From Podochytrium sp. JEL0797 (Eukaryota > Chytridiomycota > Chytridiomycetes > Chytridiales > Chytriomycetaceae), in the NCBI GenBank assembly GCA_027596195.1, contig JADGJG010000052.1, forward strand, positions 1 through 59,251: a stretch of DNA of 59,251 nucleotides, in the 5' to 3' direction. Below the pieces are notes generated by a model, which saw only the letters and a program-made list of their open reading frames with translations, was not told the DNA's origin and made no database searches. The position numbers and the translations under genes are program-made. This document shows, piece after piece, positions 1-11,532 of this stretch. Within the stretch, counting starts at the first letter, position 1. Every line of letters begins with the position of its first letter.

Positions 1-182
1 GTACCTTCATGGTGGCACCTTCGGTATTTCTTATGTTTTCTGGTGGCACTCATTCTCGAATATTCTTCCTTTTCAATTCGTATTTTATTCTTTAATATCC
101 TATCATATTGGCCGGCTCGTTTTCTTTTGCTCCAAAAACATGAAGTAGCATTCTAACTTTCATGGCTAGGTACAACATGTAA

Positions 183-253
183 GCATCAATGGTTTAGTGG
201 TATAATTATCGCCTGCCACGCGGTAGTCCCGGGTTCGATTCCCGGTTGATGCA
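183..253 (+). tRNA. tRNA-Gly (GCC)
   Basis: A 71-base cloverleaf with a 7-bp acceptor stem (GCATCAA/TTGATGC), anticodon loop with GCC, and a T-arm of type CCGGG-TTCGATT-CCCGG. The same gene occurs at 9454-9524, 13139-13209 and 52576-52646. The first three copies sit next to the same degenerate repeat family. Confidence 0.95.
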
Positions 254-389
254 CTTTTCGATTAACTTTTTGTGATATTTTAACTGCATTTTTTTCTTCG
301 TGATATGGCTGAAAGGAATGGATAATAACAAACAGCAAAAACGAGATAAAATTCCTCAACATAAGCCTCCGAAAGAACTCCTCCTCACA

Positions 390-880
390 CAAGGACACCT
401 CACTTCGTTTCAAATGGATCCGAACAATCTGGTTTCCCCACGTTATGCAAAGTTGCCAAAGTACGTTGATGAGGCGAGAGTTTCATCAGTGTGGCCCTCA
501 TGGCATCAGCATTGTACGGCAACGTTCTGATGGAGTTGCAGTTGGTGAGATGCACACGCGGATAGAACGCAGTGTTTTCCGTAAGTCCCTTGAATGCGCC
601 GCCAACCGCCTTCCCACATCACGGATCCAACCACCAATCGGAGTCACTCTCCCATCCAAACTGCGTGAACAGAACCGCGTCCCATTCGAGTTTTACTTCC
701 AATACGCGTCCATCCACCCATGTTTCTTGGAACAAACACCAAATCCCAACACATCAAACATCCCGCCTCCGGAAATCACGCGAATCGAACATGATGGTCA
801 GTCCACAGACAACGGCTGCACACACGAAATAGCAGTTTCTCCCTGCATGCACCCGACTGCTAACACGTTGTCGAAGCAAG
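390..880 (-). repeat. Degenerate SPRY-like gene fragment, repeat family copy 1
   Basis: Read on the minus strand, this stretch encodes pieces that recur at 8905-9305 and 13370-13745. One piece contains QGETAISCVQPLSVD and another contains AFKGLTENTAFYPRVHL. The pieces lie in different frames and are separated by stops, so the copy is a decayed gene. The second piece resembles the end of a SPRY domain (a hydrophobic-G-L segment followed by FYPRVHL), but the match is by eye only. It may once have been continuous with the MYND finger just upstream on the same strand. Confidence 0.5.
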
Positions 881-997
881 CCGGCTTTTTTTTTGGGTGC
901 TGCCAAGCGTTCTTGTCCCACTCAAACTTGCTCGCCGGGTTCTGCACCTTCGTCTGCATGGATTTCGGCATTCTTTCAGCCTTGCCCGATAGGAGAA

Positions 998-1369
998 CTA
1001 TCCCACGCTCGACTTTGCGACCCACGTACAGTTGAGGACGCGAGGAGTTGCCGTCACCGACCATGGCCAGTTGCAATCCGTGCGATGACCCGCGCGCCAG
1101 TGGCCCTTCTGACACTCTCTGCCGCAGTAGAAGGCGAGGCGGCAGTTCTGGCACTGTTTGAGTTGGGTCGAGCCGGTGGGCGCAGCACCGCAGTGGTTGC
1201 ATTTTCGACTGCGGGTCTCGGCGGGGGCTTCGACGCGCGTGGGATCAGGGGCGGTGTTTCCGGTGGCGGCCAAGCTGGTGCAGAGAGCGAGGACTTCGGG
1301 GCTGAAGGGCGAAGCTGTCATGTCCGATTCCATTACTAAAGTTTTCACACATTTTTCGTAATTGACCAC
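998..1369 (-). CDS. MYND zinc-finger protein, short or truncated
   Basis: A 123-residue minus-strand frame ending in a textbook MYND finger. The pattern is CNHC, twelve residues, CQNC, FYC, REC, then H and C in GHRTDC, which supplies the eight zinc ligands. MYND fingers mediate protein-protein contacts in regulators and SET/MYND methyltransferases. Met13 or Met17 (starts at 1333 or 1321) are equally plausible starts because the first twelve residues look unlike the rest. After the finger only about 20 residues remain. A GTACGT donor-like site near the end may mean the real gene splices into downstream exons, where only a decayed repeat is seen. The function is unknown. Confidence 0.55.
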   Translation of the reverse strand: MVNYEKCVKTLVMESDMTASPFSPEVLALCTSLAATGNTAPDPTRVEAPAETRSRKCNHCGAAPTGSTQLKQCQNCRLAFYCGRECQKGHWRAGHRTDCNWPWSVTATPRVLNCTWVAKSSVG

Positions 1370-1510
1370 CTATAATAGTACTGGTTGAAAAACTCATATA
1401 AGAGGTTTATTAGACGGACCAAGATAGTCCAACAACAAAAAACTCCGCCCCAGTCCAGCAACCCAACAAAAAAATCCAGCTTTCCACCAATCCCTCCTTC
1501 TCACCCACGC

Positions 1511-3987
1511 TCACTTGTTCTTGGGCAACTCCATCTCCGCCTTGTGCGAGAAAATCGTATCCGGCTTCTCGCTAATCTTGAACTCGGGCGCCAACACGTT
1601 CGGCCCCTTCACGAGATGAGGTCTGTCCACGAAATCAGGTCCAAAGAAAATCACAGCGCGGTACGCCGCAATACCGAGACTACACCAGAACGCGAGGGAC
1701 ATGAAGAAGTAAGAGCTTGAGTCTGTGAACCGAAGGGAAAGTATAGTAAGAATACAAAACACGAACCTCGCGCAAACGAAAATAAACTCGACAAACTCAC
1801 AATGGAACATGAGGAGCGTCAGGATGACCATGATAAATGAGACGAGGAGGGCCGCGGGGAGGAGGTAGTATTGGAGCGGTTTTTGGACCGCGTCGAACGG
1901 AGACGACGCGAGAGGGTTCACTTCGTAGTTTCCGAGGAACAAGTCGAAAGAGTCCTGAAAAATGAACAGTAAATCGAGGGTAAACGGTTTGTTGAGGACA
2001 TTCTCTCAAAAGAAGTCAACTCAGAAACACGCACCTGTCTGAACCCATCGAAAAAGTTGTTCTTGACGTACCGCACCACACTGTTTGCCCCATCCTGCAA
2101 AACCCCTTGCACACTCCGCTTCCCCGTTCGCGTGAAATCCGTCTTCAGCGCCCCGGTACCGCTATACACCAAACTAATCGCATCCGCATGATCCGCCCAC
2201 AAATTCTTGAACCCATGTTCAAACTCCTCCTCCACAACGCCCAACCCGCCACAAAACTCCACCAACTGCTGTGGCAACACCCTCCTCCCCAACACACTCT
2301 GCACAACATTCGTGCGATCCAAACAGTCCATACAGTTGGTCCTCACGACCGAAGTCTGCGTCTTGACGCGTTTCACGTCCACAGCCGCACCGTCAGTCAC
2401 TCCTTCGACAACGCAATACCCTTGAACGACCAAATCGCCCTCAATGTCACCAACCAGTTTCCCAATCCGATCCCACCGCATCTTTTTGCACTCGTGGTGG
2501 AAATCGAAATGGAGGTACCGCACGGCAGGGTTGTTGAGTTGCGTGTGCATGCGCATCCAGGTTTCATTAAGACGCGCCTCGTATCCTTTCGTGTTGATGA
2601 GGTTCACGGCGATTTGGGGGCCGTAGTACGCGATTTGATTCGTGAAGTGCTTTTTGTAGGCTTGGAACTGGCAAAGAGGGTGACGAGTCAATCAGTTTTG
2701 GGGGGCGAAAACGGCGCGTGCGACACACTCTGGACACACAGCAAACAAAAAACGGGGGGAAAGGGAGAAACAAACTCACAGACACGTTTCCTTCCTCAAT
2801 CACCATCTTGGGCTGATACTTGATATTGATCAACTGTCCCCAATACAACGGAATCGATCCTCTCGTCTGCACATAACTCGCGCACTTGATGCCACCACCA
2901 CCCGGCTGATCAAACACCAACACCTGCTCCGTCTCGACATTATTTGCCACATTCCCGTCCGCATCGACACCGCGCGTGTTGTACCGAGTTCCCGCGCGGA
3001 ACTTGGAGCGTCGCGAAATGAGCCCGAGGGTCACGCGTTTGTGGTTGTACGGGAGGTTTTTGAACTCCATGAAGCCGCATGTGAGGGGGAGAATGAAGGC
3101 GCTGATGTTGGTTTCGGGGTGAGCGATGGCAAGGTCGATGAGCGGGGACAGGAGGGATTTGTTCCAAAAGAAGCGGTCATCGGCCTGGCGATGAGTGAAA
3201 AAAATTGGATGAGACACGACAGAAAGCAAGAGGCAAGAATGTGCGAGTGCTGGAACGAATTCGAAACGAAGCCGAATCGTACGATTCAGTCGCACTACGC
3301 CAATTTACAAGCCGTTTTGATGGTTGGGGCCAGTGCGCATTTCGCAGCGATCAGTTCACTAGCGATCAATATCACGAGCACACTTGCTTCTCCAGCTACA
3401 ACGGGCAATGGGGACGGCCAAATAAACAGCAACTCACTTGCTCCCAAACTTTAGACCCCTCGACCTTCCACTCAGCCAGCCTCTGAACATTCCTCGTGAC
3501 GTCCGTCTGGTACGAGAAATACCAGAAGCCGTTGCCCAACAGACTGTCGAGCATTTGCAAATAGAGCTCGTCGTCGCGGATTTGCGCGGGAGTCAGACTG
3601 AGGGATGTGTTGACGTGGATCGGGATCACGGTGTGTGCCGTGAGTCTGTACAGATCCGAGTTGAGGAGCCTGGTGACCTTTTGGCGGTTTGTGATGAGGA
3701 TGAGGTGCGGGCCTGGGCGGGACAAGTCAGCGCGATCACACGACCATAAGAGGACAACACGCACCCGCATTCAGGGCCACGATGCCCACGACGCCATAGA
3801 CCGTCTGCTGGGTCTCCTGCTGCAGCGTCGGCGCGGGCGGCGAATCGATGCGGATTTGGACCTTGGCGTTGGTTTGCGATTTGCGCGGAAAGACGAGGCT
3901 GTGGCGGGGCACCAGCGCATTCGAAAACACAGGCTCCAGGGTCAGGGCCGTGGCCGTCGAGTAGAGCGACAAGGCGTCGTGGAGCAT
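1511..3987 (-). CDS. SAC1: SAC1-type phosphoinositide phosphatase
   Basis: Six exons on minus (3765-3987, 3438-3712, 2780-3184, 2035-2667, 1801-1954, 1511-1722) keep frame and give 633 residues, close to the usual 600-625 of Sac1. The catalytic P-loop is RTNCMDCLDRTN, matching the family CX5R(T/S) site. Preceding blocks are typical of the SAC domain (QTRGSIPLYWGQ, GFWYFSYQTDVTR). The last two exons encode two hydrophobic helices, as in the ER/Golgi-anchored enzyme. The family mainly hydrolyses phosphatidylinositol 4-phosphate at ER-Golgi and ER-plasma-membrane contacts. A start at 3987 (MLHDALSL) is preferred over upstream in-frame Mets because the preceding residues are lysine-rich and non-conserved. 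I see no lesion. Confidence 0.95.
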
Positions 3988-4231
3988 TTTTGTTCGAAGC
4001 TTTTTTTTATTTGATTGGAAGTGGAGAACTTTCTTCATCTCTGGTCTTGGGAATGAGCCCAAAGACCCGCAGAAGAAGCGGCAGTGAATCGATGATCACT
4101 TTCTAACTAAAGCCCCGAAAACGGAAGAATTTCCCGAAATGTGGGAACTAGTGCTTGCGTCTGGAAGCTTTTTAAAAAGAAGTTTATAGCCAGAAAGCAC
4201 TCTCTCTTCCACTACTCGCCACAACTCGAAA

Positions 4232-4495
4232 ATGTCCTCCAAAGATCGAAGCGGAACTCCTCCCGAAATGTTTGCGGCGCGATGTCGCTCCGTGTCCCAG
4301 ATGGAGGATCGCGACAAGGACGGTGAAGAGGCCGTGAAACGCGCCGTCGAACGGTCCAACTCGAAACTTAAAAAGTCCGAACGGGGATCCACCGAAGAGC
4401 TCAAGAAGGGAAGGACCCTTGACATTGGCACCGATGCGAAGCTGTCGCGGTCGTCGTCGTGTCGCGTTCCAGGATCCATCAGAAAAGCCAAATAG
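4232..4495 (+). CDS. Hypothetical small charged protein
   Basis: An uninterrupted 87-residue frame in the 600-base gap between the SAC1 start and SCO1. It is rich in Ser, Lys, Glu and Arg, has no hydrophobic segment, and contains basic-Ser stretches such as RSSSCRVPGS that resemble phosphorylation sites. I recognise no family. Other frames here are also open, so the coding call rests on position and composition only. Confidence 0.35.
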   Translation: MSSKDRSGTPPEMFAARCRSVSQMEDRDKDGEEAVKRAVERSNSKLKKSERGSTEELKKGRTLDIGTDAKLSRSSSCRVPGSIRKAK

Positions 4496-4595
4496 AAATC
4501 AGAAACTTCAGCACGCGATATGAACATTTTCTTTTCACCTCCACATAGTTTGTTTTGATCCCTCACTATTTGTGGCAAATAAAAACGTCGAAAAA

Positions 4596-5609
4596 ATGAG
4601 TCAGTTTGTTGCGCGGTTGACCTCGACACGGCTGTTTGCTCCTTCCACCCTGCAACGATCTTGCACGCCTTTGATTCGATCACTGCCAGTTCGATCATTC
4701 ACGGAATCGCCCACTGCCAAGCGCCAGCAGGAGAAGGAAGACTTTTCGGTTTGTTTAGCTTTGCTCTTTTTAGCTCTGTGCTGATCCAGGTCCTTCGTTT
4801 CTCTCCCTGCCTCCTCTTCACAAAGCGGTTCGGATGGAAACCCGTTGCCGCCTTCGTCGCTTCTGGCGCCCTGCTCTACGGCTACTTCTCGTATTCCAAA
4901 AACCAACTCGCCGAGCAAAAAGCCGCAGCAGCTCAACGAGACCAAGGAGTCGGAAAACCCACGATCGGAGGACCCTTCTCGCTTGTTGATTTCGACGGGC
5001 GTCCCGTGACGGATTTGGATTACCGCGGCAAATTCATGTTGATGTATTTCGGGTACACTTTCTGCCCGGACGTGTGTCCAGAGGAGTTGGACAAGATGGC
5101 GATTGTAGTCGACAACTTGAGTACGCTTGCTTTGGATCGGTTTCTTGGATTCTTTCTGCGTGATTCTTACAAGCGTTTTGTTTTCGCAGAGGCGTTGCGC
5201 AAGGACCAAACGATCGTTCCCATCTTCATCTCGTGTGATCCAAAGCGCGATTCCCTCGAAAGCATCAAAGAGTACCTCAAAGGTTCGCTTCCCACCTGCT
5301 CCCGCCTTCTCTCCCCCTTCATGCGTGATCCTCACGTCTCGCACAAAAAAAACAGACTTCCACCCCGACTTTATCGGCCTCACAGGCACCCACGCGCAAA
5401 TCAAACGCGCGGCCAAAGCGTATCGATTGTACTACAGTGCTCCCCCGCTTGCCTTTGATGACGACGATTCTGACTACCTCGTGGACCATTCCATCTTTTT
5501 CTACCTTGTGGATCCTGAGGGGAAATATATTGCTCACTTTGGGAAGCAGGAGACGGCTGAGACAGTGACTCAAAAGATTGTCGAGTTTTTGAAGTCTAAT
5601 GGGATGTGA
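4596..5609 (+). CDS. SCO1: SCO1-type copper chaperone for cytochrome c oxidase
   Basis: Four exons (4596-4748, 4826-5120, 5190-5282, 5356-5609) keep phase and give 264 residues. The N-terminus is rich in Arg, Ser and Thr with few acidic residues, as in a mitochondrial targeting sequence. One membrane helix follows (about residues 55-75, VAAFVASGALLYGYF), then a thioredoxin-like SCO domain. The copper ligands are visible: GYTFCPDVCPEE (CX3C) and the later His in YLVDHSIFFYLVDPEG. The family delivers copper to the CuA site of Cox2 in the mitochondrial intermembrane space, anchored in the inner membrane. The length is close to fungal Sco1 (about 295). A T-rich stretch without a gene follows to about 5990. 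Confidence 0.95.
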
Positions 5610-5991
5610 TTATTTTATTTGGGCGTAGTAATAAATAAAGTGCATCGGCGTGATTCTGAAAAGCGTGTCGATCTTTTTTTGTTTTCTCTTTCTCTCCTCT
5701 CTATCATGTGCTTGAAATACTCTCTCTTTTTTCTCTCATCCACTCTGCTACAGCTAGCAATTCTTTCCTCTCTTTTCCTGCTGTTCATCTCAAAAAGTAC
5801 AAACAGGAAATTTATATATTTTCCCTCAAAGACTGAGAGGATTCTTTTGTTGTCCTTTACATTTTTTTTCTCGTTGGGATTTCCAATTAAATTTTTTGTT
5901 TCCAAAAATTTGCGACAAACCAGATCCGCCTGTCCTGTAGCTTTTCCACCCCCCAAACCCAACTTCAGTCACCACCTCACAACATCCCTCA

Positions 5992-7897
5992 ATGCCCCCT
6001 CATCCCCTACCATCAGCCTGTCCAGACCCACACCCATTGACAGCCCCATCCAGCCCAGCCGCTTCCCACTGCGTCAAACCACCAACCAATCCAGCTGATC
6101 TCCCCCCCTTGGCCGCCCCCCGGTCAGAAATGACGCCTGACTCTGTGTCTGCCTTAAAAACACCCACCCCACCCTCCCTGCTGCACACATGGTCGCGATA
6201 TGGGATACCCTTCGCAAGGTGGTCACCCCACCAACAACATGTGCCCAAATCGGAGATTGTAGCCTCCAGACGCATATCCACAGTCACATCCCGACCTATC
6301 CCCATAGCAGCTACAACTCCGTCTCCAGTTCCAGAGGTTGGTCAATGGTCGAAAGAAGGGAAACCGTTTGCGAGGTTCTCGACACAGAAGCAACAGCATG
6401 TCAAGAGGGAGGAGGTTCCAAGGTGGATGTTGGCGAGGTTGGGAAAGAGTTGAGTACTGATTTTTGCGTCTTTTTGAGGAGTGGGTGAGATGGCACCAGG
6501 GGTTGAAATTGCCGTTTGTCTGATTTTTTTCTCTTGCTCAACACTTTTTTTCCTGATGATAGCCCAAGAGTGTGCAATCAAAGTGAAAAGGCTGAGGGTA
6601 AAGGCTGAACCACAAGCACCAAGCCACAACATTTTGAAGCACTTGCGAAGCTCTGGTCTCCCAGTGGATGAATCCATATTAAATCACACTTGGGGTGGCT
6701 CGAAAAGGAGGAAACTGCCTGTCATCATGCGGAATTTGAATGAGGAGGCTGATGATGTGTCTGTTTCTGTGGATGGACCACAACCAGAGCCTTCCAGTGA
6801 GATGGAAGTCAAACGTAAGCACTTTGCGATTCTCGAGTTGGTCTGCAGCAAAATTAAATCAACCCTATATTTCCAGGATATCATGATGTCTCCAAAAGCT
6901 TGCTAGGTACATTCCATGATTTTCTTTATCAACTTTGGAGATCCCAAAAAGTATCTAATTTTTTCCGCCAGATTTGTGCGAAATTCAATGGATGGCATTC
7001 CACACTCCCAACACGTTGATTGATGCATGCACTTCTAGTCTTGCTAATCATTCAAAGTCACTGGCTGATTTCCTATGTCTCCAAGCTGCCAAGCAGTCAA
7101 CAGAGTGTGTGTCGACAAGGAGCAATGCAACTTTCTCTTCTGCCCTTACTGAATATCATGTGTTATTTTCCCCCATTGAAGAGATAGGTGTGTCATGTGT
7201 GTATGCTTGTGTTTTTCTTCCTGCTGTTTCTGAAACAAAACAAAATCAAACAGGAATCTCCATCTCCATCACCTCTCCAACCAACGCAGCCAGACTGTCT
7301 GCAACCTTCCTCCACAAACCCTACTTCTCTACTTTCTTTCCAGAAAATGACCCACCACCACTACTACCCTACAACTGCCTTCTCATCAGTGGCCCACCAG
7401 ACCTCCAACAGCACCTTCTCACTTGGATTGACCTCACCTTCAAAACCCAGCCAACCCCAGTGTACTTGTCCCAGCCCAAAATGCACACTTTGGTTGAGAT
7501 GCTGCTGATGGGAACCTCCATGAAGTCAAATCCTTGGATGGCACTGGTGCAGAGAAAGAATGAGAACCACAGAGAGGTAGTTTTGAATGTACAGGATATT
7601 TGCCAAATTTGCACCTAGTAAGCAAATTCTTATTTTCTTGGCTAGCAACCTTTTCTGACGACATTTCTCCCCAACCCCATTTCTAACAGTTTGTTCCAAA
7701 CCAACCCCACATTGCCTGGAATCTTCAACAATCACTCCCCACTTTCACATCACCTTTTGCAGTCCCACAGTCTTACCTGCTTCACAAGTATACAAACCAA
7801 ATGTGTGCATATTTCAAATGATGGGAAAGTCAAGTTTGGGAGAGGGATTGGTGGCAAGCTTGAAATGGTGTTGATTTCGTATTTGATGGATGCATGA
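5992..7897 (+). CDS. Unrecognised multi-exon gene; C-terminus weakly CENP-L/Fta1-like
   Basis: Coding blocks at about 5992-6451, 6556-6813, 6880-7186, 7253-7615 and 7691-7897 join through plausible GT-AG introns. The fourth and last blocks join as CQICTYLFQTNPTL. The N-terminal block repeats a motif, GIPFARWSPHQQHV and later GKPFARFSTQKQQHV, and ends in basic residues. The rest is mixed alpha/beta in character and closes with HISNDGKVKFGR and VLISYL. That ending is reminiscent of kinetochore CENP-L (fungal Fta1), whose C-terminus carries a comparable short DGK(I/V)K strand. The resemblance is from memory and weak, so the function is open. Start and first introns are uncertain. The upstream 380 bases are pyrimidine-rich with no gene seen. 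Confidence 0.5.
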
Positions 7898-8059
7898 GCT
7901 TTTTTTTTGCATTTGTATATTTGCTGGAGGAATAAATCTCTTATATAAAGTCAAACACTTCAGGAAGGGGCATCTGATTTCGATTCATGGAATCATGTTG
8001 TTGCTTTATCATTAGAAAGTTTGAAAGCTGTGTTGTGTTGACCGCCTTGGTCCTCCAGT

Positions 8060-8790
8060 CAACCAGAGTTCCAGCTCTAGTTCTGAGAGTCTCCAACTCA
8101 CCAAAAGTTTCGGCAAGATAGAAAAATTCACTGGTGACTGTCGTGATCTCACGAAGAATTTTGTTATCTCCATCTGCCTCCACCTGACATCCCTTCCAAA
8201 CGTCAGCATTGCCCAGAAGATCACTTTTGTCAGTTCCCACCTCAATAAGACAGCTCTTGACTGGTTCTCCAACACAGTTCTCATCCCAGATTGCAAGTTT
8301 GCCACCTTCGAAGATTTTATCTCTCTGTTTTCTGCTACTTTCAGTATGGATGAGGTGATCATGGAGGAAAGCACCTGCAAGTGTGCTCTCAAGCAAACTG
8401 GTTCTTGTTCTGCTTACACAACCAAGTTCTTGTGTCTCATCTCCTACACATGTCACAATGATTACATGCAAGTCGACATGTTCAAGTCCGGCCTGAAGCC
8501 CCACATCCTTGCCCACCTCAGCCACAGCAAGCAAATCATGGATCTGACCAAGTTGATTCTTGAGTCCTATTTTATGATGACTACAAGTTTGCCATCAGGA
8601 AGTTCACTGTGACTGCCTCTCCCTATGCTTGCCCTGCCAATTCCAGCTCTGGTTCCCCTTCTACCACTCCCTCTTCCAGCTCCAGCTCTGGTTCTTTGAA
8701 TGTGTGTGCCACCAATGTATATGTTCCCAAGGGTCCCCCTTCCTTTTCTGAATGCAAACACCTTCACAACAACCACCTTTGAATGTACTG
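8060..8790 (+). mobile_element. Retrotransposon gag-like remnant
   Basis: The plus strand reads as a gag-type capsid segment: an N-terminal Ser-rich stretch, then GKIEKFTGD, ALDWFSNTVL and FEDFISLFSATFS, the pattern seen in Ty3/gypsy gag (a W-F in a helix followed by F-x-x-F). After FKSGLKPHI a frameshift near 8570 moves the frame, then a Ser/Gly-rich tail ends near 8780. No protease, reverse transcriptase, integrase or terminal repeat is seen nearby, so this is a fragment with no intact element. It abuts the left arm of the inverted repeat. Confidence 0.5.
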
Positions 8791-8904
8791 GGGGGGCCAA
8801 ATGTGTTAGTATTGAGAACATCTAGCAGTGCCGAAATTGTTGGCCTGCAAGACAAAAAATGCCAACGGCACCGAGGAGGAAGGTGCCTGTGAGTAATTGG
8901 CACA

Positions 8905-9305
8905 CCCAGTCTGTAACATGTTGGGAATTGGGAGCATGCAACAGGAAACTGCTATTTCGTGTGTGCAGCCCTTGTCTGTGGATTCACCATCATGTTTGAT
9001 TTGTGTGATCTCTGGAGGTGGAATGTTTGAAGTGTTGGGATTCAGTGTTTGTCCCAAGAAACATGGGCAGATGGTCGCATTTTGGAAATATAATTTGAAT
9101 TGGTTCACGGTTCTGTTCACGCTACAGTGTTTTGTTCAGTGTCAGAGACGTGGTGATTGTGCCCTTGAGAGCTTCGCGCGACCTTGAGTTCAAAGTCAAC
9201 AGCAATTCAGTCAGAGTCTCATTCAAGGGACTTAAAGGGAACACTGGTCCATTCTATCCACGTGTGCACCTCAAAAACTCCGTCTACGTCAAACAACCTT
9301 AAGTC
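8905..9305 (+). pseudogene. Degenerate SPRY-like gene fragment, repeat family copy 2
   Basis: On the plus strand one open frame runs through QETAISCVQPLSVD, GMFEVLGFSVCPKKH and on to a stop near 9186. A second frame then reads SVRVSFKGLKGNTGPFYPRV and ends at a stop near 9303. The two frames are the same family as the fragments at 390-880 and 13370-13745. The hydrophobic-FKGL and FYPRVHL signature suggests the end of a SPRY domain. The shift between frames marks it as a pseudogene. Confidence 0.5.
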
Positions 9306-9453
9306 GGATTGTTCAATTCCAAATTGGTGAGGTTGTCCTTATTTATTTTCTGTTTCTTATAAATCATTGCGTTATCATCCTTTTATCACGCAGAAACGTA
9401 TCACGAAGAAATAAAAAAAGTGTATTTCGAGCTGAGCAAAAACAATCGAAAAG

Positions 9454-9524
9454 TGCATCAACCGGGAATCGAACCCGGGACTACCGCGTGGCAGGCGATA
9501 ATTATACCACTAAACCATTGATGC
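9454..9524 (-). tRNA. tRNA-Gly (GCC)
   Basis: Reverse complement matches the 71-base tRNA-Gly at 183-253 across acceptor, anticodon GCC and T-arm. It lies in the left arm of the inverted repeat, 74 bases from tRNA-Arg. Confidence 0.95.
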
Positions 9525-9597
9525 TTGTTTTTGTATACGGATACAAAATACAATATGCTGTTTTACATTTTTGTGATGTTTTACAGCAAAAATAAAA

Positions 9598-9670
9598 CGA
9601 GCCGGCCAGGGGTCGAACCTGGAATCTCTTGATTCGTAGTCAAGCGCGGTAACCATTTTGCCACAGGCCC
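9598..9670 (-). tRNA. tRNA-Arg (ACG)
   Basis: A 73-base cloverleaf with anticodon stem CTTGA/TCAAG, loop CTACGAA (anticodon ACG) and T-arm CCAGG-TTCGACC-CCTGG. The acceptor stem shows one apparent T-C mismatch at pair 6. An identical gene lies at 12992-13064 in the other arm, so any mismatch is shared. Confidence 0.9.
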
Positions 9671-9986
9671 ATAATGTTTCATGCTTGCAATATTGGTTAT
9701 AATGTTATGTAATAAACAAAGGTGGAACAAGGGTGCCACGCACGAAAAGAGAGGAGCGAGCGGCAAAGAAGCAAGCCGCGTTGATACTCAATATGTGTAC
9801 GTGTGTGTGTGCATCAACAGCTCCCTTCTCCACCCCTTTTCCATTCCAAGTCGAGAAAATAGAAAAAAAATAGGTCAAAGAATAGCGGCCTATTTCATAG
9901 TGTGGCACATTCCACAAATGGATAGGAAACAGTGAATGACAAATGCATGGGAAATGAATAAGAAACAGCACACCACTAGCTTCAAA

Positions 9987-11480
9987 ATCGGTTTAGTAAT
10001 AAAAGAGAGGGGAGAAGAGTTCCGATTGAGTACACAAACAGTGAAATATACATGTCAGAGATATTTGTAGAAATAAATGGAGGAGGAATCGTACTGTGGC
10101 ATGCTGAAGGAATTTAGCAGTACTTTGTTAATCAGATAACAGAAATACTTCAACAAATGCTCAGTAGTATGAAAAGAAGCACTGTAGGACATGAGATCAT
10201 ATGGTATGAGGAGCTGAAAGAGGACTTGTAAGGCACTACTATTCAACAACAAATAGAATAGAAGCAATGCAGACAAGGTGAACAGAATACTGGGGAAAGC
10301 AGGCAGAGGATGACAAAGAGAATGATGTGATGGAAAGGATGTTTTGAAAGAAGAACAAGTGGCTGTAGCAGAAATGATCAGAACCATGGAGAAAGGAGAC
10401 AAAGACACCCCCACAAAAAAACTTGGCCAAAAATCAGATAATGGAATACATGTCGAGCCCAGCAACAGTTGTTAGGAATCAATCCTAGCGTTGTTGATGA
10501 GACAGCAGACACCACTGCCAGATCCCCAATCCCAGCCAATTCCCAATCTTTGATCAGATTTCCTTCCTTGGCACTCTTCAAACTTGACAGTTGCTATCAT
10601 TCACGTCTTATAAAATTGATAGTTATTTTTGTTTGCAATCAACACATGGTGTGTGTGTGGCCTGTGCATGGCTCGTCATATTTACTTTCTTCATGGAATT
10701 TCATTTTATCCATTTGCTTAAAAGCAAGTCCCTTTTCCTTTCGTTTCTCTTCAGTTTAATATAAAGTTTTTTAGCCTGTGCAACTGGTCCCTTTCTCCTT
10801 CTCTTCAAACTGATATTGCACCAGTTTCGACCTTGTATTCTCTCCTGGTAGCTCTGCAGCTCTAACAACACTGCTGAAAAATATATTCATTGCTCAGAAG
10901 AACTTCTGGAGGCCATTGGAACCAGAATACAAACAAACCAGAATATATACTTGGATGAATTATACTTGGATGGATCAAGTCACACTAAAACCATGAGATT
11001 AGGAGACATATGTATGAGTGACGCAAGCACTTGTAGAGACAAGGAAGTGGGTTGGAGTTGATCAAAACGTAAAGTGAGGAAATAACCTCTGAAATAAACA
11101 GTTTAGAACTGATAAATAAATGAAAAGATCTGATTTTGAACTTATTGAAAGCTGTTGAAAGCATTCGCAGAATTCGTGATTAATGGATTTCGGCAGATTT
11201 TCAAGCAACACCCCTTCTCAAAACTCCAGGACACAAAAACCCATCCAACCCATGACAAGTATTCAATAATCAATTCAGCAGGAGGATGTTGAATGAGAGG
11301 GTTTTAAAACATAATAAACTCCCCCTTTTCTCCTCTCTCCCTCCTCAATTATTTCCTATCTTCTTCGCTATTTACAAGTACTGAAGTTCTCGAGTTAATC
11401 GAAGTTTATTGGCATACAAAGGAGAGAGAGAATATTAAAAACATCTCCCCCATCCATTTGACACAGTGTCTGACACCACC
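9987..11480. other. Gene-poor spacer of the inverted repeat
   Basis: I find no convincing gene here. The stretch is A/T-rich, with only short frames of low complexity and no recognisable domain. Confidence 0.5.
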
Positions 11481-11532
11481 CTTTTTTGACAAATGACAAT
11501 TTACACTTTATTGATACCTTCCATCATCCAAA

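Larger units (their letters stand above)
8905..9986. repeat. Left arm of 1.1-kb inverted repeat
   Basis: This segment is the approximate reverse complement of 12671-13745. Shared landmarks in mirrored order are the SPRY-like fragment, the A/T-rich linker, tRNA-Gly, tRNA-Arg, and a segment starting TTTGAAGCTAGTGGTGTG on the other arm. Identity is high but not perfect; small indels occur in the poly-A/T and GT tracts. The spacer is 2.7 kb. Confidence 0.8.

Noticed and set aside
2107..2823. 238-residue plus-strand frame across SAC1
   Set aside because: Antisense of the SAC1 catalytic exon, which carries the CX5R(T/S) site.
4096..4698. 200-residue minus-strand frame over the SCO1 start
   Set aside because: It overlaps the SCO1 first exon and the small charged ORF, has no domain, and reads as antisense of both.
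4601..5416. 271-residue minus-strand frame across SCO1
   Set aside because: SCO1 exons on plus are fully supported by CX3C and His motifs; the opposite frame has no family features.
9581..9766. 61-residue minus-strand frame
   Set aside because: It reads through tRNA-Arg; no protein is expected.
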